This document shows positions 8,847 through 18,499 of a stretch of 64,000 nucleotides of DNA, in pieces (the first letter of the stretch is position 1; every line of letters starts with the position of its first letter). The notes under the pieces were generated by a model that saw nothing but the letters and a program-made list of their open reading frames with translations, was not told the origin of the DNA and searched no databases. Both the position numbers and the translations under genes were made by a program. The DNA is from Herbaspirillum sp. GW103 (lineage in GTDB: Bacteria; Pseudomonadota; Gammaproteobacteria; Burkholderiales; Burkholderiaceae_D). The stretch covers positions 372,001 through 436,000 of the forward strand of contig NZ_AJVC01000002.1 in the NCBI RefSeq assembly GCF_000261365.1. The letters are read 5' to 3'.

Positions 8847-9524
8847 ATGACCACTATCCTCATCGTCGAAGACGAACCCTCCATTGCCGAACTGATTGCC
8901 TTTACCCTGAAGGAGGCAGGCTGGTCCAGCTTCGTGGTCTCCAATGCGGCGGCGGCCTGGGACTTCGTCCAGCATCGCGCACCGCAACTGGTGCTGCTGG
9001 ACTGGATGCTGCCGGATCGCAGCGGCCTGCACCTGCTCTCGCGCATCCGCGCCGACCGCCAGTTGCAGCAACTCTCAGTCATCATGCTCACTGCCAAGAG
9101 CATGGAAGAAGACAAGATCGCCGGTCTCGACAACGGCGCCGATGACTACATCACCAAGCCCTTCTCCCCGCGCGAACTGACCGCGCGCATCAAGGCGCTG
9201 TTGCGTCGCAAGAGCCCGGAACATGCGCAGGAGGTGATGTCGGCCGGTCCCGTCACGCTCGATCCGGCCAGTTGCTCGGTGAGCCTGTCGGGGGCGCGTA
9301 TCGATATCGGCCACGCCGAATACAAGCTGCTCAAGTTCTTCCTGGCCCATCCTGACCGCGTGTTCTCGCGCAGCCAGTTGCTCGACCGCGTCTGGGGGGA
9401 CCACGTGGTGATCGAGGAACGTACCGTCGATGTACACGTGCTGCGCCTGCGCAAGGCCCTGCGCGATGCCGAGCACCTCATCAAGACGGTGCGCAGCGTC
9501 GGCTATATGCTCTCGACCAAGTAA
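8847..9524 (+). CDS. phoB: Phosphate regulon response regulator PhoB
   Basis: A 225-residue OmpR/PhoB-type regulator. The receiver domain has the acidic pocket (VEDE, residues 7-10), phosphoacceptor Asp52 in LLDWMLPD and Lys104 in ITKPF. The C-terminal winged helix (residues about 130-225) ends in the recognition-helix region IEERTVDVHVLRLRKAL and the strand RTVRSVGYML-like VRSVGYMLS. Phosphorylated PhoB activates promoters with Pho boxes, here those of pstS and ppk. The ribosome site is weak. phoR follows after 89 bases. Confidence 0.97.
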   Translation: MTTILIVEDEPSIAELIAFTLKEAGWSSFVVSNAAAAWDFVQHRAPQLVLLDWMLPDRSGLHLLSRIRADRQLQQLSVIMLTAKSMEEDKIAGLDNGADDYITKPFSPRELTARIKALLRRKSPEHAQEVMSAGPVTLDPASCSVSLSGARIDIGHAEYKLLKFFLAHPDRVFSRSQLLDRVWGDHVVIEERTVDVHVLRLRKALRDAEHLIKTVRSVGYMLSTK

Positions 9525-9613
9525 GATCAAAGACCAATCCGCCCGCGTCAGTCATAATCAGGACAATTACAAATTCGGCGCGCGGGCGCTTCCAAGATTT
9601 ATCTGTCAAATCA

Positions 9614-10924
9614 ATGAGTCCACAACTTCTGTTCTGGATTCCTGCTGTATTGCGCCTGGTGTTATGCCTGGCCGGAGCGGGAGTCGTCGCTTTCTTTTTT
9701 GGTCCCATCATCGGACTGGTCACGGCGGTACTGGGCGTGGGCGCGATGATGATCGCCCACCTGCATTACCTGCTGCGCCTGTCCACCTGGCTGGACGATT
9801 CCGGCCAGTCACGCCTGCCCGATGGCTGGGGCGCCTGGACCGATGTGTATGCGCGCCTGTACCGCATGCGCCGTGACGACGAAAGGAACCAGGCCGAACT
9901 GGCCGAGTGGCTGGCGCGCTTTCGCCAGGCCATGAGCCTGCTGCCGGACGGTGTGGTGATCATGGATGACGTGCTCTTCCTGGAGTGGTGCAATCCGGCC
10001 GCGCAGTCGCACCTGGGCCTGAAGCTGGATCGCGACAAGGGCATGCGCGTGACCAACCTGATCCGCAATCCTGCCTTCATCGATTACATCATCCTGGGCC
10101 GCTACGAGCAGCCGCTCACGCTGGCTCTGCATGAGCGCAAGCTGATCATCCAGATCATTCCCTTCGAGAACCGGCGCCAGATCCTGGTCACCCACGACGT
10201 GACCGAATCCCAGCGCATCGACATGATGCGCCGTGACTTCGTGGCCAATGCCTCGCACGAGCTGCGCACGCCCCTGACGGTCATCAACGGTTTCCTGGAA
10301 ATCGCCCTGGCCCAGCCCAACCTGGAGGAAGCCACCCGCATGGCGCACCTCAAGCTCATGACCGAGCAGGGCCAGCGCATGCAGAACCTGATCGACGACA
10401 TGCTCACGCTCACGCGCCTGGAGTCGATCGACTACCCCTTGCGCTCCGAAGTGCTGCGCGTGCGTCCGCTGCTGGAGCGTATCGCCGAGGAAGGGCGGGC
10501 CTTGTCGGCGGGCAAGCACGATATCCGTCTCGTCGTCGAGGGGCCGGATCTGAAGGGCAATGCCGAGGAATTGCGCAGTGCCTTCACCAACCTGGTCACC
10601 AACGCCGTGCGCTATACCCCGGAAGGCGGCACCATCACCCTGCGCTGGCAGAGCGACGAGCAGGGCGCGCATTTTGCGGTGCAGGATACCGGCATCGGCA
10701 TCAGCCCCGAACACATCTCGCGCCTGACCGAACGCTTCTATCGCGTCGACAAGAGCCGCTCGCGCGAGACCCAGGGCACCGGACTGGGCCTGGCCATCGT
10801 GCGTCACGTGCTGCTGCGCCACCATGCCACGCTGGAGATCGCCTCGGTGCCGGATCACGGCAGTACCTTCACGGTGCACTTCCCGACGACCCAGACCATC
10901 GCCGATTATGCTGCGCAGCAATGA
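9614..10924 (+). CDS. phoR: Phosphate regulon sensor kinase PhoR
   Basis: A 436-residue membrane histidine kinase. Two adjacent hydrophobic helices at about residues 5-50 with almost no periplasmic loop, as expected for PhoR, which reads the Pst-PhoU state and not an external ligand. A PAS-like segment (about 95-195) precedes the H-box ANASHELRTPL with His215, then the N-box (NLVTNAVRYTPEGG), G1 (DTGIGI) and G2 (GTGLGLAIV) of the ATPase domain. No convincing ribosome site is visible before the ATG. A strong terminator follows. Confidence 0.96.
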   Translation: MSPQLLFWIPAVLRLVLCLAGAGVVAFFFGPIIGLVTAVLGVGAMMIAHLHYLLRLSTWLDDSGQSRLPDGWGAWTDVYARLYRMRRDDERNQAELAEWLARFRQAMSLLPDGVVIMDDVLFLEWCNPAAQSHLGLKLDRDKGMRVTNLIRNPAFIDYIILGRYEQPLTLALHERKLIIQIIPFENRRQILVTHDVTESQRIDMMRRDFVANASHELRTPLTVINGFLEIALAQPNLEEATRMAHLKLMTEQGQRMQNLIDDMLTLTRLESIDYPLRSEVLRVRPLLERIAEEGRALSAGKHDIRLVVEGPDLKGNAEELRSAFTNLVTNAVRYTPEGGTITLRWQSDEQGAHFAVQDTGIGISPEHISRLTERFYRVDKSRSRETQGTGLGLAIVRHVLLRHHATLEIASVPDHGSTFTVHFPTTQTIADYAAQQ

Positions 10925-10953
10925 GCGCTGCGCGGCGCTCAAACCAAATGGAA

Positions 10954-10977
10954 AGGATGCTTCGGCATCCTTTTTTT
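10954..10977 (+). terminator. Rho-independent terminator after phoR
   Basis: Perfect 7-bp stem AGGATGC/GCATCCT (10954-10960, 10965-10971) closed by a stable TTCG tetraloop and followed by seven T. It ends the pst-pho transcription unit. Confidence 0.93.
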
Positions 10978-11405
10978 CTCTTTGAATTCGCCCTCCCGGC
11001 GTACCATGGCGCCATAGCTCATCGCTGACGCGACGTCAGTAAGTGAAACTACGAATGCCTGTCACTCTGCCTTGCTGGTGACAATGTCGCCTCGCGATCC
11101 GGTGCGCTTGCGGGGGCGTCTGCCCGGATAGGCCGTGATGCAAGCCTGTGATCATTGCCGGAGAAAGTGCATGTGCGAATCTCGCGCGGGCTTTACCTTG
11201 CTTGATGCCACACGGCCCATGGTGCTGTGTGCAAGTGGCAACCTGAAGCGGCTGTGGTCATTCCTTAGCCGTGTCGGAAGCTTGTTGTCAGGAAATTCCT
11301 GATCGCGTTGCGGTGCTCTTGGTTGCACCATGCAGCCGAAGCGCCCGAGGCCGGTATGCGTCATGCCCGGTCTCTCCCTCCATCCACTGCGCAAAAGAGA
11401 AAACG
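10978..11405. other. Gap between the phoR terminator and the second chemoreceptor
   Basis: About 430 bases with no gene I can support. It contains a 15-bp palindrome CTGACG-CGA-CGTCAG at 11035-11049 that could be a regulator site. I looked for a flagellar sigma-28 promoter and found no convincing one. Confidence 0.6.
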
Positions 11406-13046
11406 ATGAGCTATTTCGCCAACATGAAGATAGGTCGCCGCCTGGGCCTGGGTTTTGCCGTCATCCTCGCTGCTGCCAGCGTTGTGGTGGCACTCTCGAT
11501 CTGGCGTCTGCAAGGCATTGCCGAAGCCACCAGGGAGATGATGCAGGAGCCGCTGACCAAGGAGCGCCTGGTCTCGGACTGGTACCGCACCATCCACACC
11601 AGCGTGCGCCGCACCACGGCCATTGCCAAGAGTGCCGATCCCAGCCTGGCCGCCTTCTTTGCCGCAGACGCGGCAGAGGCCAGCCGCATGTCCACCTCGC
11701 AGCAGAAGGCTATCGAGGCCCTGATCGAGTCGCCGGAAGAGAAGGCCGTCTTCGCCAGGCTGGGCCAGGTGCGCAAGGATTACATCAAGTACCGTGACGC
11801 CATCTCCAAGGCCAAGGCCGATGGCCAGCCTGAGGAAGCGGCCAAGATCCTGGCCGGCCCCTTTGACGTGGCCGCCAAGGGCTATATCGATGAGTTGCAA
11901 CAATTGCTCAACTTGCAGCGTGCCAACATCGACCAGGTAGCCGCCCACATCCAGAGCGTCTATCAGGAAAGCCGCAACCTGATGATCGGCCTGGCCATCC
12001 TGCAGGTGGCACTGGGCTGGCTGTTTGCACGCAGCCTGGCGCTGGGTATCACGCGACCGCTGGAAAAGGCGGTCAATGTGGCCGAATCGGTCGCCGCCGG
12101 GGATCTCACCACCCGCGTCGACGAAACCCTGGTCGCCCGCAAGGATGAAACCGGCAAGCTGATGCACGCGCTGGAGGCCATGACCGGCAACCTGGCCCGC
12201 ATCGTCGGCCAGGTGCGCAGCGGCACTGATGCCATCGGCACGGCCTCGCGCGAAATCGCCACCGGCAACCTGGACCTGTCGGCGCGTACCGAACGCCAGG
12301 CCGGTGCCCTGGAAGAAACCGCCTCGGCCATGGAAGAACTGACTTCCACCGTGGCCCAGAATGCCGACAACGCCCGCCAGGCCAACCAGCTGGCAGCCTC
12401 GGCTTCGTCGGTGGCGCAGCATGGCGGGGAGGTGGTGTCGCAGGTCATTTCCACCATGGGGTCGATCAACGAATCCTCGCGCAAGATCGTCGACATCATC
12501 AGCGTCATCGACGGCATTGCCTTCCAGACCAATATCCTGGCACTGAACGCGGCGGTGGAAGCCGCGCGCGCCGGTGAACAGGGCAGGGGCTTTGCGGTGG
12601 TGGCTTCGGAAGTGCGTTCGCTGGCCCAGCGGTCGGCCTCGGCCGCCAAGGAAATCAAGACCCTCATCGATGACTCGGTGGCCAAGGTCGGCTCCGGCAG
12701 CGAACTGGTCAGTCGCGCCGGCACCACCATGGACGAAGTGGTGACCAGCGTGCGCCAGGTCGCCGATATCGTGGCCGAGATCACCGCCGCCAGCAGCGAG
12801 CAGAGCGACGGCATCAGCCAGGTCAACCTGGCCATCACCGACATGGACCAGACCACGCAGCAGAATGCCGCCCTGGTCGAACAGGCCGCCGCCGCAGCCG
12901 AAGCCATGCAGGAACAGGCCGCGCGCCTGTCCGACGTGGTCAGCCAGTTCAAGGTGCATGCCCAGGACCAGGTCGGCTACGCCAGCGCCGAACCGGCCAG
13001 CCGCGCACCGGTGGATATCACGCCGCCGCGACCGGCCTTGCCCTGA
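11406..13046 (+). CDS. Methyl-accepting chemotaxis protein
   Basis: A 546-residue transmembrane chemoreceptor. First membrane helix at about residues 12-33, a periplasmic four-helix-bundle sensor of about 150 residues with family sequence [20 protein letters not shown], second helix near residue 195-212, then HAMP and a full signalling domain with [20 protein letters not shown] at the tip. This tip is nearly identical in DNA to that of the receptor at 1-714. Unlike that receptor it ends in RPALP, with no CheR/CheB-binding pentapeptide. The ATG at 11406 is chosen because the signal-anchor helix begins there; the longer frame from 11271 is not credible. Confidence 0.95.
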   Translation: MSYFANMKIGRRLGLGFAVILAAASVVVALSIWRLQGIAEATREMMQEPLTKERLVSDWYRTIHTSVRRTTAIAKSADPSLAAFFAADAAEASRMSTSQQKAIEALIESPEEKAVFARLGQVRKDYIKYRDAISKAKADGQPEEAAKILAGPFDVAAKGYIDELQQLLNLQRANIDQVAAHIQSVYQESRNLMIGLAILQVALGWLFARSLALGITRPLEKAVNVAESVAAGDLTTRVDETLVARKDETGKLMHALEAMTGNLARIVGQVRSGTDAIGTASREIATGNLDLSARTERQAGALEETASAMEELTSTVAQNADNARQANQLAASASSVAQHGGEVVSQVISTMGSINESSRKIVDIISVIDGIAFQTNILALNAAVEAARAGEQGRGFAVVASEVRSLAQRSASAAKEIKTLIDDSVAKVGSGSELVSRAGTTMDEVVTSVRQVADIVAEITAASSEQSDGISQVNLAITDMDQTTQQNAALVEQAAAAAEAMQEQAARLSDVVSQFKVHAQDQVGYASAEPASRAPVDITPPRPALP

Positions 13047-13071
13047 GGGGATGGCGAGGTCACAAACAATT

Positions 13072-13111
13072 GACCAGGAATCGCCCTTCATATCCGGGCG
13101 GGTTCCTGGTC
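13072..13111. terminator. Strong hairpin between the chemoreceptor and the convergent sugar-acid operon
   Basis: Arms 13072-13086 and 13096-13111 pair through GACCAGGAA/TTCCTGGTC and CGCCC/GGGCG. The plus-strand side is not followed by a T run; the minus-strand side is followed by a T-rich stretch (TTGTTTGTG). It sits between converging genes and may end both transcripts. Confidence 0.5.
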
Positions 13112-13203
13112 TTGGGTAGGCCGAAAGTACGGAGGCTTGCAGCGCAACTGAAGCAATCTGCTTCAGATCGGCCGGGCATGTCCGCCAGCCCGGCCCGGCG
13201 CCA

Positions 13204-13956
13204 TCAGTAGGTGGCCCGACCGCCCGAGAGGTCGAACACGGAGGCGGTGGTGAAGGAATTTTCCTCGGACACCAGCCAGGCCACCATCGCCGCCAGCTCT
13301 TCCACCTTCACGAAGCGTGCGCGCGGGATCTTGGAGAGCATGTAGTCGATGTGCGCCTGGGTGCATTGCTCCAGGATGCGGGTTTGCGCCGCAGCCGGGG
13401 TGATGGCGTTGACGGCGATGTTGCGGGTTGCGGTTTCCTTGCCCAGGCTCTTGGTGAGGGCGATCATGCCGGCCTTGGCCGCGCTGTAGGCGGAGGCGGT
13501 GGGATTGCCTTCCTTGCCGGCGATGGAGGCGATGTTGACGATGCGCCCATAGTTTTGCGCGATCATGCGCTGGACCACCACCTGATTGACGTAGAAGGCC
13601 CCGTTGAGATCGATGTCGATCACGCGGCGCCATTCTTCGGGCGAATAGTCCGCCACCGGATTGTTCTGGCCGGCGATGCCGGCGCTGTGCACCAGGATGT
13701 CGATGGACTGGGTCAGTTTTTCGGTGGCTTCGATGGCTTGCTGCACGTCGGCCTGGCTGGAGATATCCACGCGGATGGTCTCGACATTGCCCAGCGGCTC
13801 CAGCCTGGCGCGGGCCTCGGCCAGGGCTTTTTCGTCCATGTCCCAGAGGACCACCTTGGCGCGGCCTTGCAGCAGGCGTTCGGCCACGGCATAGCCGAAG
13901 CCCTGGGCACCGCCGGTGATGATGGCGCTGCGGCCCTGGAAATCGTAGTGATTCAT
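13204..13956 (-). CDS. Short-chain dehydrogenase, probable 2-keto-3-deoxy-L-sugar-acid 4-dehydrogenase
   Basis: A 250-residue classical SDR. The cofactor motif is TGGAQGFG (residues 15-22), an acidic residue follows strand 2 (VVLWDMDEKAL, favouring NAD), and the active site is NIASIAG with YSAAK. It lies 145 bp downstream of, and in the same direction as, an FAH-superfamily hydrolase. That pairing is known from nonphosphorylative L-fucose and L-rhamnose degradation, in which 2-keto-3-deoxy acid is oxidised at C4 and then cleaved to pyruvate and lactate. The exact sugar cannot be read from sequence. Ribosome site GGAAGGAGAA is excellent. Confidence 0.8.
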   Translation of the reverse strand: MNHYDFQGRSAIITGGAQGFGYAVAERLLQGRAKVVLWDMDEKALAEARARLEPLGNVETIRVDISSQADVQQAIEATEKLTQSIDILVHSAGIAGQNNPVADYSPEEWRRVIDIDLNGAFYVNQVVVQRMIAQNYGRIVNIASIAGKEGNPTASAYSAAKAGMIALTKSLGKETATRNIAVNAITPAAAQTRILEQCTQAHIDYMLSKIPRARFVKVEELAAMVAWLVSEENSFTTASVFDLSGGRATY

Positions 13957-14053
13957 TGTGTCTTCTCCTTCCCTGTTGCGGTCGATTGGATCGCGCAGGC
14001 GCAGTCGTGCCCGCGCTTGGTCATTCTTGTTCTTGTGCCTGGATGGGATACTG

Positions 14054-14077
14054 CCGCGCTGCCGACGGGCAGCGCGG
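14054..14077 (-). promoter_or_regulatory. Stem-loop between the FAH hydrolase and the dehydrogenase genes
   Basis: Perfect 10-bp GC stem CCGCGCTGCC/GGCAGCGCGG with loop GACG. No T run on either strand. Within the operon it may stabilise the upstream message or reduce readthrough into the dehydrogenase gene. Confidence 0.6.
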
Positions 14078-14101
14078 GGTGACGCGGTGAACCGTGACGG
14101 A

Positions 14102-14947
14102 TCAGGCGTCGATGGTCTTCTGCTGCTGTTCGCCCAGGCCGTCGATGCCCAGGCGCATGGTCTGGCCGGCGCGCAGGTAGACCGCTTCCGGCTTGACGCC
14201 CATGCCCACGCCCGGCGGCGTGCCGGTGGAGATGACGTCGCCCGGCTGCAGGCTCATGAAGCGCGACAGGTAGGAGACGATATGCGCCACACCGAAGATC
14301 ATGGTGCTGGTATTGCCGTTCTGGTAGCGCTTGCCATCCACTTCCAGCCACATGCCCAGCTTCTGCGGGTCGGCGATTTCGTCGCGGGTGACCAGCCAGG
14401 GGCCGATGGGGCCGAAGGTATCGCAGCCCTTGCCCTTGTCCCAGGTGCCGCCGCGTTCGATCTGGTATTCGCGTTCGGAGACGTCGTTGACCACGCAGTA
14501 ACCGGCCACGTGGGACATGGCATCCTTCTCGTCGATATAGGTGCCGCCCTTGCCGATGACCACGCCCAGTTCGACTTCCCAATCGGTTTTCCTGGAGCCG
14601 CGCGGGATCTTCACGTTGTCGTTGGGACCGACCACGGCCGAGGTCCACTTGTTGAAGACGACCGGTTCGGCGGGGATGGGCAGGTTGGATTCGGCGGCGT
14701 GATCGGCGTAGTTCAGGCCGATGCAGATGAACTTGCCGATGTTGCCCACGCAGGCGCCGATACGCGGCGAGCCCTCGACCACGGGCAGGCTGTTGATGTC
14801 CAGCTGGCGGATTTTCTCCAGCGATGCGTCATCCAGTACGGCGCCGTTGACATCCTTGAGATGGGCGGACAGGTCGCGGATCTTGCCGGACTGGTCGAGG
14901 ATGCCGGGCTTTTCCTGCCCCACCGGGCCGTAACGCAGTAATTTCAT
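14102..14947 (-). CDS. FAH-superfamily hydrolase, probable 2,4-diketo-3-deoxy-L-sugar-acid hydrolase
   Basis: A 281-residue fumarylacetoacetate-hydrolase-type enzyme that cleaves C-C bonds of 1,3-diketo acids using a bound divalent metal. Family landmarks: CIGLNYADHAAES (catalytic His in the NYxxHAxE motif), the metal-binding DWEVELGVVIGKG, NDVSEREYQ, and the STGTPPGVGMG loop. These enzymes end nonphosphorylative L-fucose or L-rhamnose pathways by releasing pyruvate and lactate, which agrees with the adjoining dehydrogenase. Older annotations call such proteins ureidoglycolate lyase; the neighbourhood argues against that. Ribosome site AAGGAA precedes the ATG. A GntR-type operator overlaps its promoter. 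Confidence 0.85.
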   Translation of the reverse strand: MKLLRYGPVGQEKPGILDQSGKIRDLSAHLKDVNGAVLDDASLEKIRQLDINSLPVVEGSPRIGACVGNIGKFICIGLNYADHAAESNLPIPAEPVVFNKWTSAVVGPNDNVKIPRGSRKTDWEVELGVVIGKGGTYIDEKDAMSHVAGYCVVNDVSEREYQIERGGTWDKGKGCDTFGPIGPWLVTRDEIADPQKLGMWLEVDGKRYQNGNTSTMIFGVAHIVSYLSRFMSLQPGDVISTGTPPGVGMGVKPEAVYLRAGQTMRLGIDGLGEQQQKTIDA

Positions 14948-15298
14948 CGTGTTTCCTTTGAGAAAGAATTGTCTCTGATTGACACCGTGGCGCCGTTGCG
15001 CGGCCTCAGATTGCCGAGGGCGGGCGACAGGCCGGTGGCCTTCGTTCTTGGGAAACTGGATATTACCAGTTTATTGGTAAGACCAATAGGTGGTTGATGG
15101 GGGAGGGGTGCTGCATGGGGCAGCCTGCGCTGTTGTTGATCGCAATTTTCCGGAAAACCGCGAGGGCCGAAATCGCTGACTTGGCTGCTCAAGTCTTGCC
15201 GATCCAGGCAAAGAAATCTCCCAATGACAAGCGCTGAAACAAGGCCGCTTCTTCCCGTTCACTGTCCTCCGCAAAAAACGCCGCACAGCACCCGCTGA
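14948..15298. other. Gap upstream of the sugar-acid operon
   Basis: No gene in these 351 bases. It holds the operator and promoter of the FAH hydrolase and the end of the autotransporter unit. Short reading frames here lack ribosome sites. No clean terminator for the autotransporter was found, only a T-rich stretch near 15275-15285 on the minus strand. Confidence 0.6.
15072..15088 (-). promoter_or_regulatory. GntR (FadR-type) operator over the sugar-acid promoter
   Basis: Perfect palindrome TATTGGT-AAG-ACCAATA. Its TTGGT-N3-ACCAA core is the form bound by FadR-subfamily GntR regulators of acid catabolism. A second, overlapping inverted repeat (TTACCA-N6-TGGTAA, 15063-15080) shares its left arm. 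On the minus strand a -10 (TAATAT, 15060-15065) follows, so a bound repressor would cover the -35 region. No GntR gene lies in the window. Confidence 0.7.
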
Positions 15299-18200
15299 TC
15301 AGAATTGATAACGCAAGCGCAAATCCCCGGTCTGGGCCGTATAACCTGGCGCGACTTCCATCGTGTAGCGCGCCGTGATCGTCAGATTCTGCCGATTGAC
15401 GAGCGTGGCGCTCAAGGCGAATACTCCGCTGTCGCGCAGCGGAGTGGCGCCGCTGCTGACAAAGGTGGAAGTTCCGGTGGTGTCGTCAGCAAAGCTTGAA
15501 ATCGTGCGCAGCGCATTGCTGCGGTACTCGTGGCGCCATCCAATCTGAATGGCTGGCGACAATTCTCCATAGGCTGTGTCGACCATGCGCTCCAGCTTGA
15601 GCCCCACTTCGCTCTTGAGCGAATTGGCCGATACCCCGTCTACCCGCAGCGCCGCACCGTTGCCGCCGGTTTCGGTGTAGGCATCCTGACGCAGATTGCT
15701 GTAGCTGATCTTGCCGATGGGGGTCAACGTGGTACGGGACCAGATCTGGTCCAGACGCACAGGCAGACCCGCTTCCAATGACACGATGTTCTGCAGTCCC
15801 TGGAAACGCCCGCTGGCAATACTGGAGAAACCGGTGAAATCAATGACGCGTGCCGTATCGTAATGATGCTTGATGACACCAATGCTGGCATCGGCATACC
15901 ACCGGTCAGCCGTGTAGCCGGCGTAGGCCATCGCCCCGTAGGAATCCACGTGAGAAGAACTGCCGGCGTTGTCATCGCGGCCCACGACCGAGTTGCTGAC
16001 GTAGCTGGCCAGCGCGCCGACGCGCCAGCGCTCTTCCACGCTGCGATCCAGGCCCATCAGAAGGCCACTGTAGCTGGCGCGGAATCCGCTGACGTTATCG
16101 CGCATGCTCTGCCGGGCGCTTCCGGCCAGTGCTTGCCCCCACCAGGCCCAGTGACCCGCGGATTCGCCGGTGGCGATGCCGGAGCCGCTGCCGGCTTGCG
16201 CCACGCGCAAACCATCAACGTGCGCAGAAATGACGTCGACAATTTTATTGGTCGCACTGGAGACCGCCTGGTTGGCCGCCACCGTCCCGGCCGCCGGACT
16301 CAGTTGCGCCCCCGCCTTGTTGGCCTCGCTTGTCGAGCCCAGTGCCAGAGCGGCGTTGAGCACGTTGAGCAAACGCTGGTTGGCACCGCCGTAGTTGATC
16401 AGCCCGTTGAAGGCGGATTGCGCATTGCTGGTGGTGGCGGGGTTGACGGCATCGCCCAGACTCAGCACCAGTGCCGTGCGGCCGTTATCGATGACATTGG
16501 CACCGCTGACCGTGAAGCCGCTGGCCACATAGTTCAGGTTGGCGGGATCATAGTTGGTGGTGCCACTGGTGGAGATGGCCACATAGCGCTGTCCGCGCGC
16601 AAAGGAATACGTGCTGTCCAGTTTCTTGAGCGAGATGGTGGTGCCGGCGGCCAGCGTCGTATTTCCATCGACCTGCAGGGAACCGTAGCCGCTATCACCG
16701 CTGTTGCCATTGGTGGTGGCGCCATTGGCCACGCCCAGGATCAATCCGGCAGCGGCCGCTTGCGTGTAGTTGCCGGTAATGTCCAGACGATTGTTGATCT
16801 GCAGCTGACTGCCGCTGTTGTTTACCGTATGTGTGCCGGCATTGATATGGTCATTGAGCAGCAGGTTGCCCGAGCTCAGTACCACGTCTGCGGCAGTGCT
16901 GGTGATGGTGCCGATGCCGTTGTTGTAGCCCGTGAGCACGCCCAAGCCCGAACCGCTTGCCCCGGAAATGGTGAGCGCGGCGGCCGCCGTGTTCTCGATG
17001 TCGCCAGCCAGCGTGCCGGTATTGGCAATGGTGCTGGCGCCCCCACTGAGGATCAGCGATTTGCCCTGGGAACGGATGGTGCCGCTGTTGCTGATGTTGT
17101 TGGCGGAGGAATCCAGATAGGCAGCATAGTCCACACCGCTGATGGTGCCGCTGTTGGTCAGACTGGCATTGCCGGTGATCGTGTTGCTGGCCGATGCCGA
17201 GGTGTCGTTGATGCTGTCGTTGCCCAGACCGGCGCCGCTGGTCATGGCCACGCCGGCCTTGCCGCTTACCTGTCCGGCATTGGTGATGCTGGCATTGCCT
17301 TGGGGGGTGTGGGCGACGATGGCAACGTCACTGTTGGCCGTCGCCGTTGCGCCGCCGCTATTGGTGATGGTGATGTCGCCGACATAGTCCACCGCTGCCC
17401 GCATGGCGGAGAAACCCGCGGTACCGGCGGACCCCGAGACCAGCTTGCCCGCGGTGGCGGTGCCGCTGTTGCTGATGGTGGCATTGCCGCGCTCGGTGAA
17501 GGCGACGATGGCGTTGTTGTCATCGGTGGTCGCGGTGCCGCTGTTGCTGATGGTCGTATTGCCAGCCTGCGACCACGCAACCAGTGCCTGTGCCGTGGTC
17601 GAATGTGCGCTGCCGGCATTGCTGGCCTGCGCCAGGCCGTAGTAGTTGATGACGCGAATGGCCGCCTGATAGGCCTCCACTGTGCCTGTCGCGGTATTGT
17701 TGATGCTGACGGTGACTTCAGGCCCGCTGGTGCCGGTGATGTTGTAGCTGCCATCCACGGTCACCGCCCGTGAATTGCCGTCCGCATACAGACCCCGTCC
17801 ATTGGTGGCGGTGACGCTGCCGCTGTTGACCACGGTGGCTGCGCCCAGGTTGGTGGAGGCGCTCAGGCCATATCCTCCGCTGCTGGGATTGTTGCTGCTG
17901 TCCACGCCAAGCGATGTGACAGTGGCGGCGCTGTTGATACTGACATCGCCCGCGCCATCGTTGTGGGCGAATACGGCGGCCCCATACTGGACGTGCGAAT
18001 TGATCGTCACTCCCTGGCCCAGGTTGATGGTGGAGTTGACCGTGTTGCCGTCATTGTTGGCGGCAGTGGACGTGCCAAGCGTGATCCCGATGCCACCATT
18101 GACGTTGGACTGGCCTGCTGTGCTGGAAAGCGAGGTGGTACCCGTGACGTTGAGGGTCTGATTGTAGGTTTGACCGGAGCTGTTCGACGGCGGGGCGTAG

Positions 18201-18442
18201 TAGATGCCAACCGAGCTTGTACCGTCCACCGTCACGCTGGAGCTGCCGGTGTTGGGAGCAATGGTGATTGCCGTACTGTCGCATTGCGTGACGGTGGCGT
18301 TTGTCGCACTGCAGGCCGCTTGCGCCTGCGGTGCGACCAGGCCGCATAACACCAGCGCCGCCGTGCAACGTGCCAGCGCAAAGCCGGCGGGGTGGTGATG
18401 ATAGTTCAGCCGCACCGCGCGCGACGAATGGACTTCGGTCAT
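15299..18442 (-). CDS. Type V autotransporter with beta-helix passenger
   Basis: A 1047-residue exported protein. A long basic N-terminus leads into a signal sequence ending APQAQA at about residue 42. The passenger (about 43-740) is a Ser/Thr/Asn/Gly-rich array of degenerate repeats around the phrase ISNSGT, typical of a right-handed beta-helix. The last 270 residues form the translocator barrel, starting near GHWAWWGQALAG and ending in the outer-membrane signature LRLRYQF. The passenger lacks protease or lipase motifs, so adhesion or surface coating is a guess. Ribosome site AGGGGAGA. It stands alone behind a 25-bp palindrome. Confidence 0.9.
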   Translation of the reverse strand: MTEVHSSRAVRLNYHHHPAGFALARCTAALVLCGLVAPQAQAACSATNATVTQCDSTAITIAPNTGSSSVTVDGTSSVGIYYAPPSNSSGQTYNQTLNVTGTTSLSSTAGQSNVNGGIGITLGTSTAANNDGNTVNSTINLGQGVTINSHVQYGAAVFAHNDGAGDVSINSAATVTSLGVDSSNNPSSGGYGLSASTNLGAATVVNSGSVTATNGRGLYADGNSRAVTVDGSYNITGTSGPEVTVSINNTATGTVEAYQAAIRVINYYGLAQASNAGSAHSTTAQALVAWSQAGNTTISNSGTATTDDNNAIVAFTERGNATISNSGTATAGKLVSGSAGTAGFSAMRAAVDYVGDITITNSGGATATANSDVAIVAHTPQGNASITNAGQVSGKAGVAMTSGAGLGNDSINDTSASASNTITGNASLTNSGTISGVDYAAYLDSSANNISNSGTIRSQGKSLILSGGASTIANTGTLAGDIENTAAAALTISGASGSGLGVLTGYNNGIGTITSTAADVVLSSGNLLLNDHINAGTHTVNNSGSQLQINNRLDITGNYTQAAAAGLILGVANGATTNGNSGDSGYGSLQVDGNTTLAAGTTISLKKLDSTYSFARGQRYVAISTSGTTNYDPANLNYVASGFTVSGANVIDNGRTALVLSLGDAVNPATTSNAQSAFNGLINYGGANQRLLNVLNAALALGSTSEANKAGAQLSPAAGTVAANQAVSSATNKIVDVISAHVDGLRVAQAGSGSGIATGESAGHWAWWGQALAGSARQSMRDNVSGFRASYSGLLMGLDRSVEERWRVGALASYVSNSVVGRDDNAGSSSHVDSYGAMAYAGYTADRWYADASIGVIKHHYDTARVIDFTGFSSIASGRFQGLQNIVSLEAGLPVRLDQIWSRTTLTPIGKISYSNLRQDAYTETGGNGAALRVDGVSANSLKSEVGLKLERMVDTAYGELSPAIQIGWRHEYRSNALRTISSFADDTTGTSTFVSSGATPLRDSGVFALSATLVNRQNLTITARYTMEVAPGYTAQTGDLRLRYQF

Positions 18443-18499
18443 GTGAGTCTCCCCTGAGAATGGAATCGAATTGAGTTTGATATTGTTTTTATGTCAATT

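Noticed and set aside
9545..9570. Pho-box-like sequence between phoB and phoR (GTCATAATCAGGACA)
   Set aside because: The second half-site matches poorly and the spacing is off; chance similarity is as likely as a real site.
13957..14101. Possible small gene between the FAH hydrolase and the dehydrogenase
   Set aside because: The gap is dominated by a 10-bp perfect hairpin and has no frame with a ribosome site.
15863..17773. Plus-strand open frame inside the autotransporter gene
   Set aside because: Antisense to the repetitive passenger; Gly/Ala/Val-rich translation follows from the repeats on the other strand.
16700..17800. Short recurring units that at first sight resemble a CRISPR-like array
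   Set aside because: The repetition is degenerate, in frame and codes for the ISNSGT-type beta-helix repeats of the autotransporter; there are no constant repeats with unique spacers.
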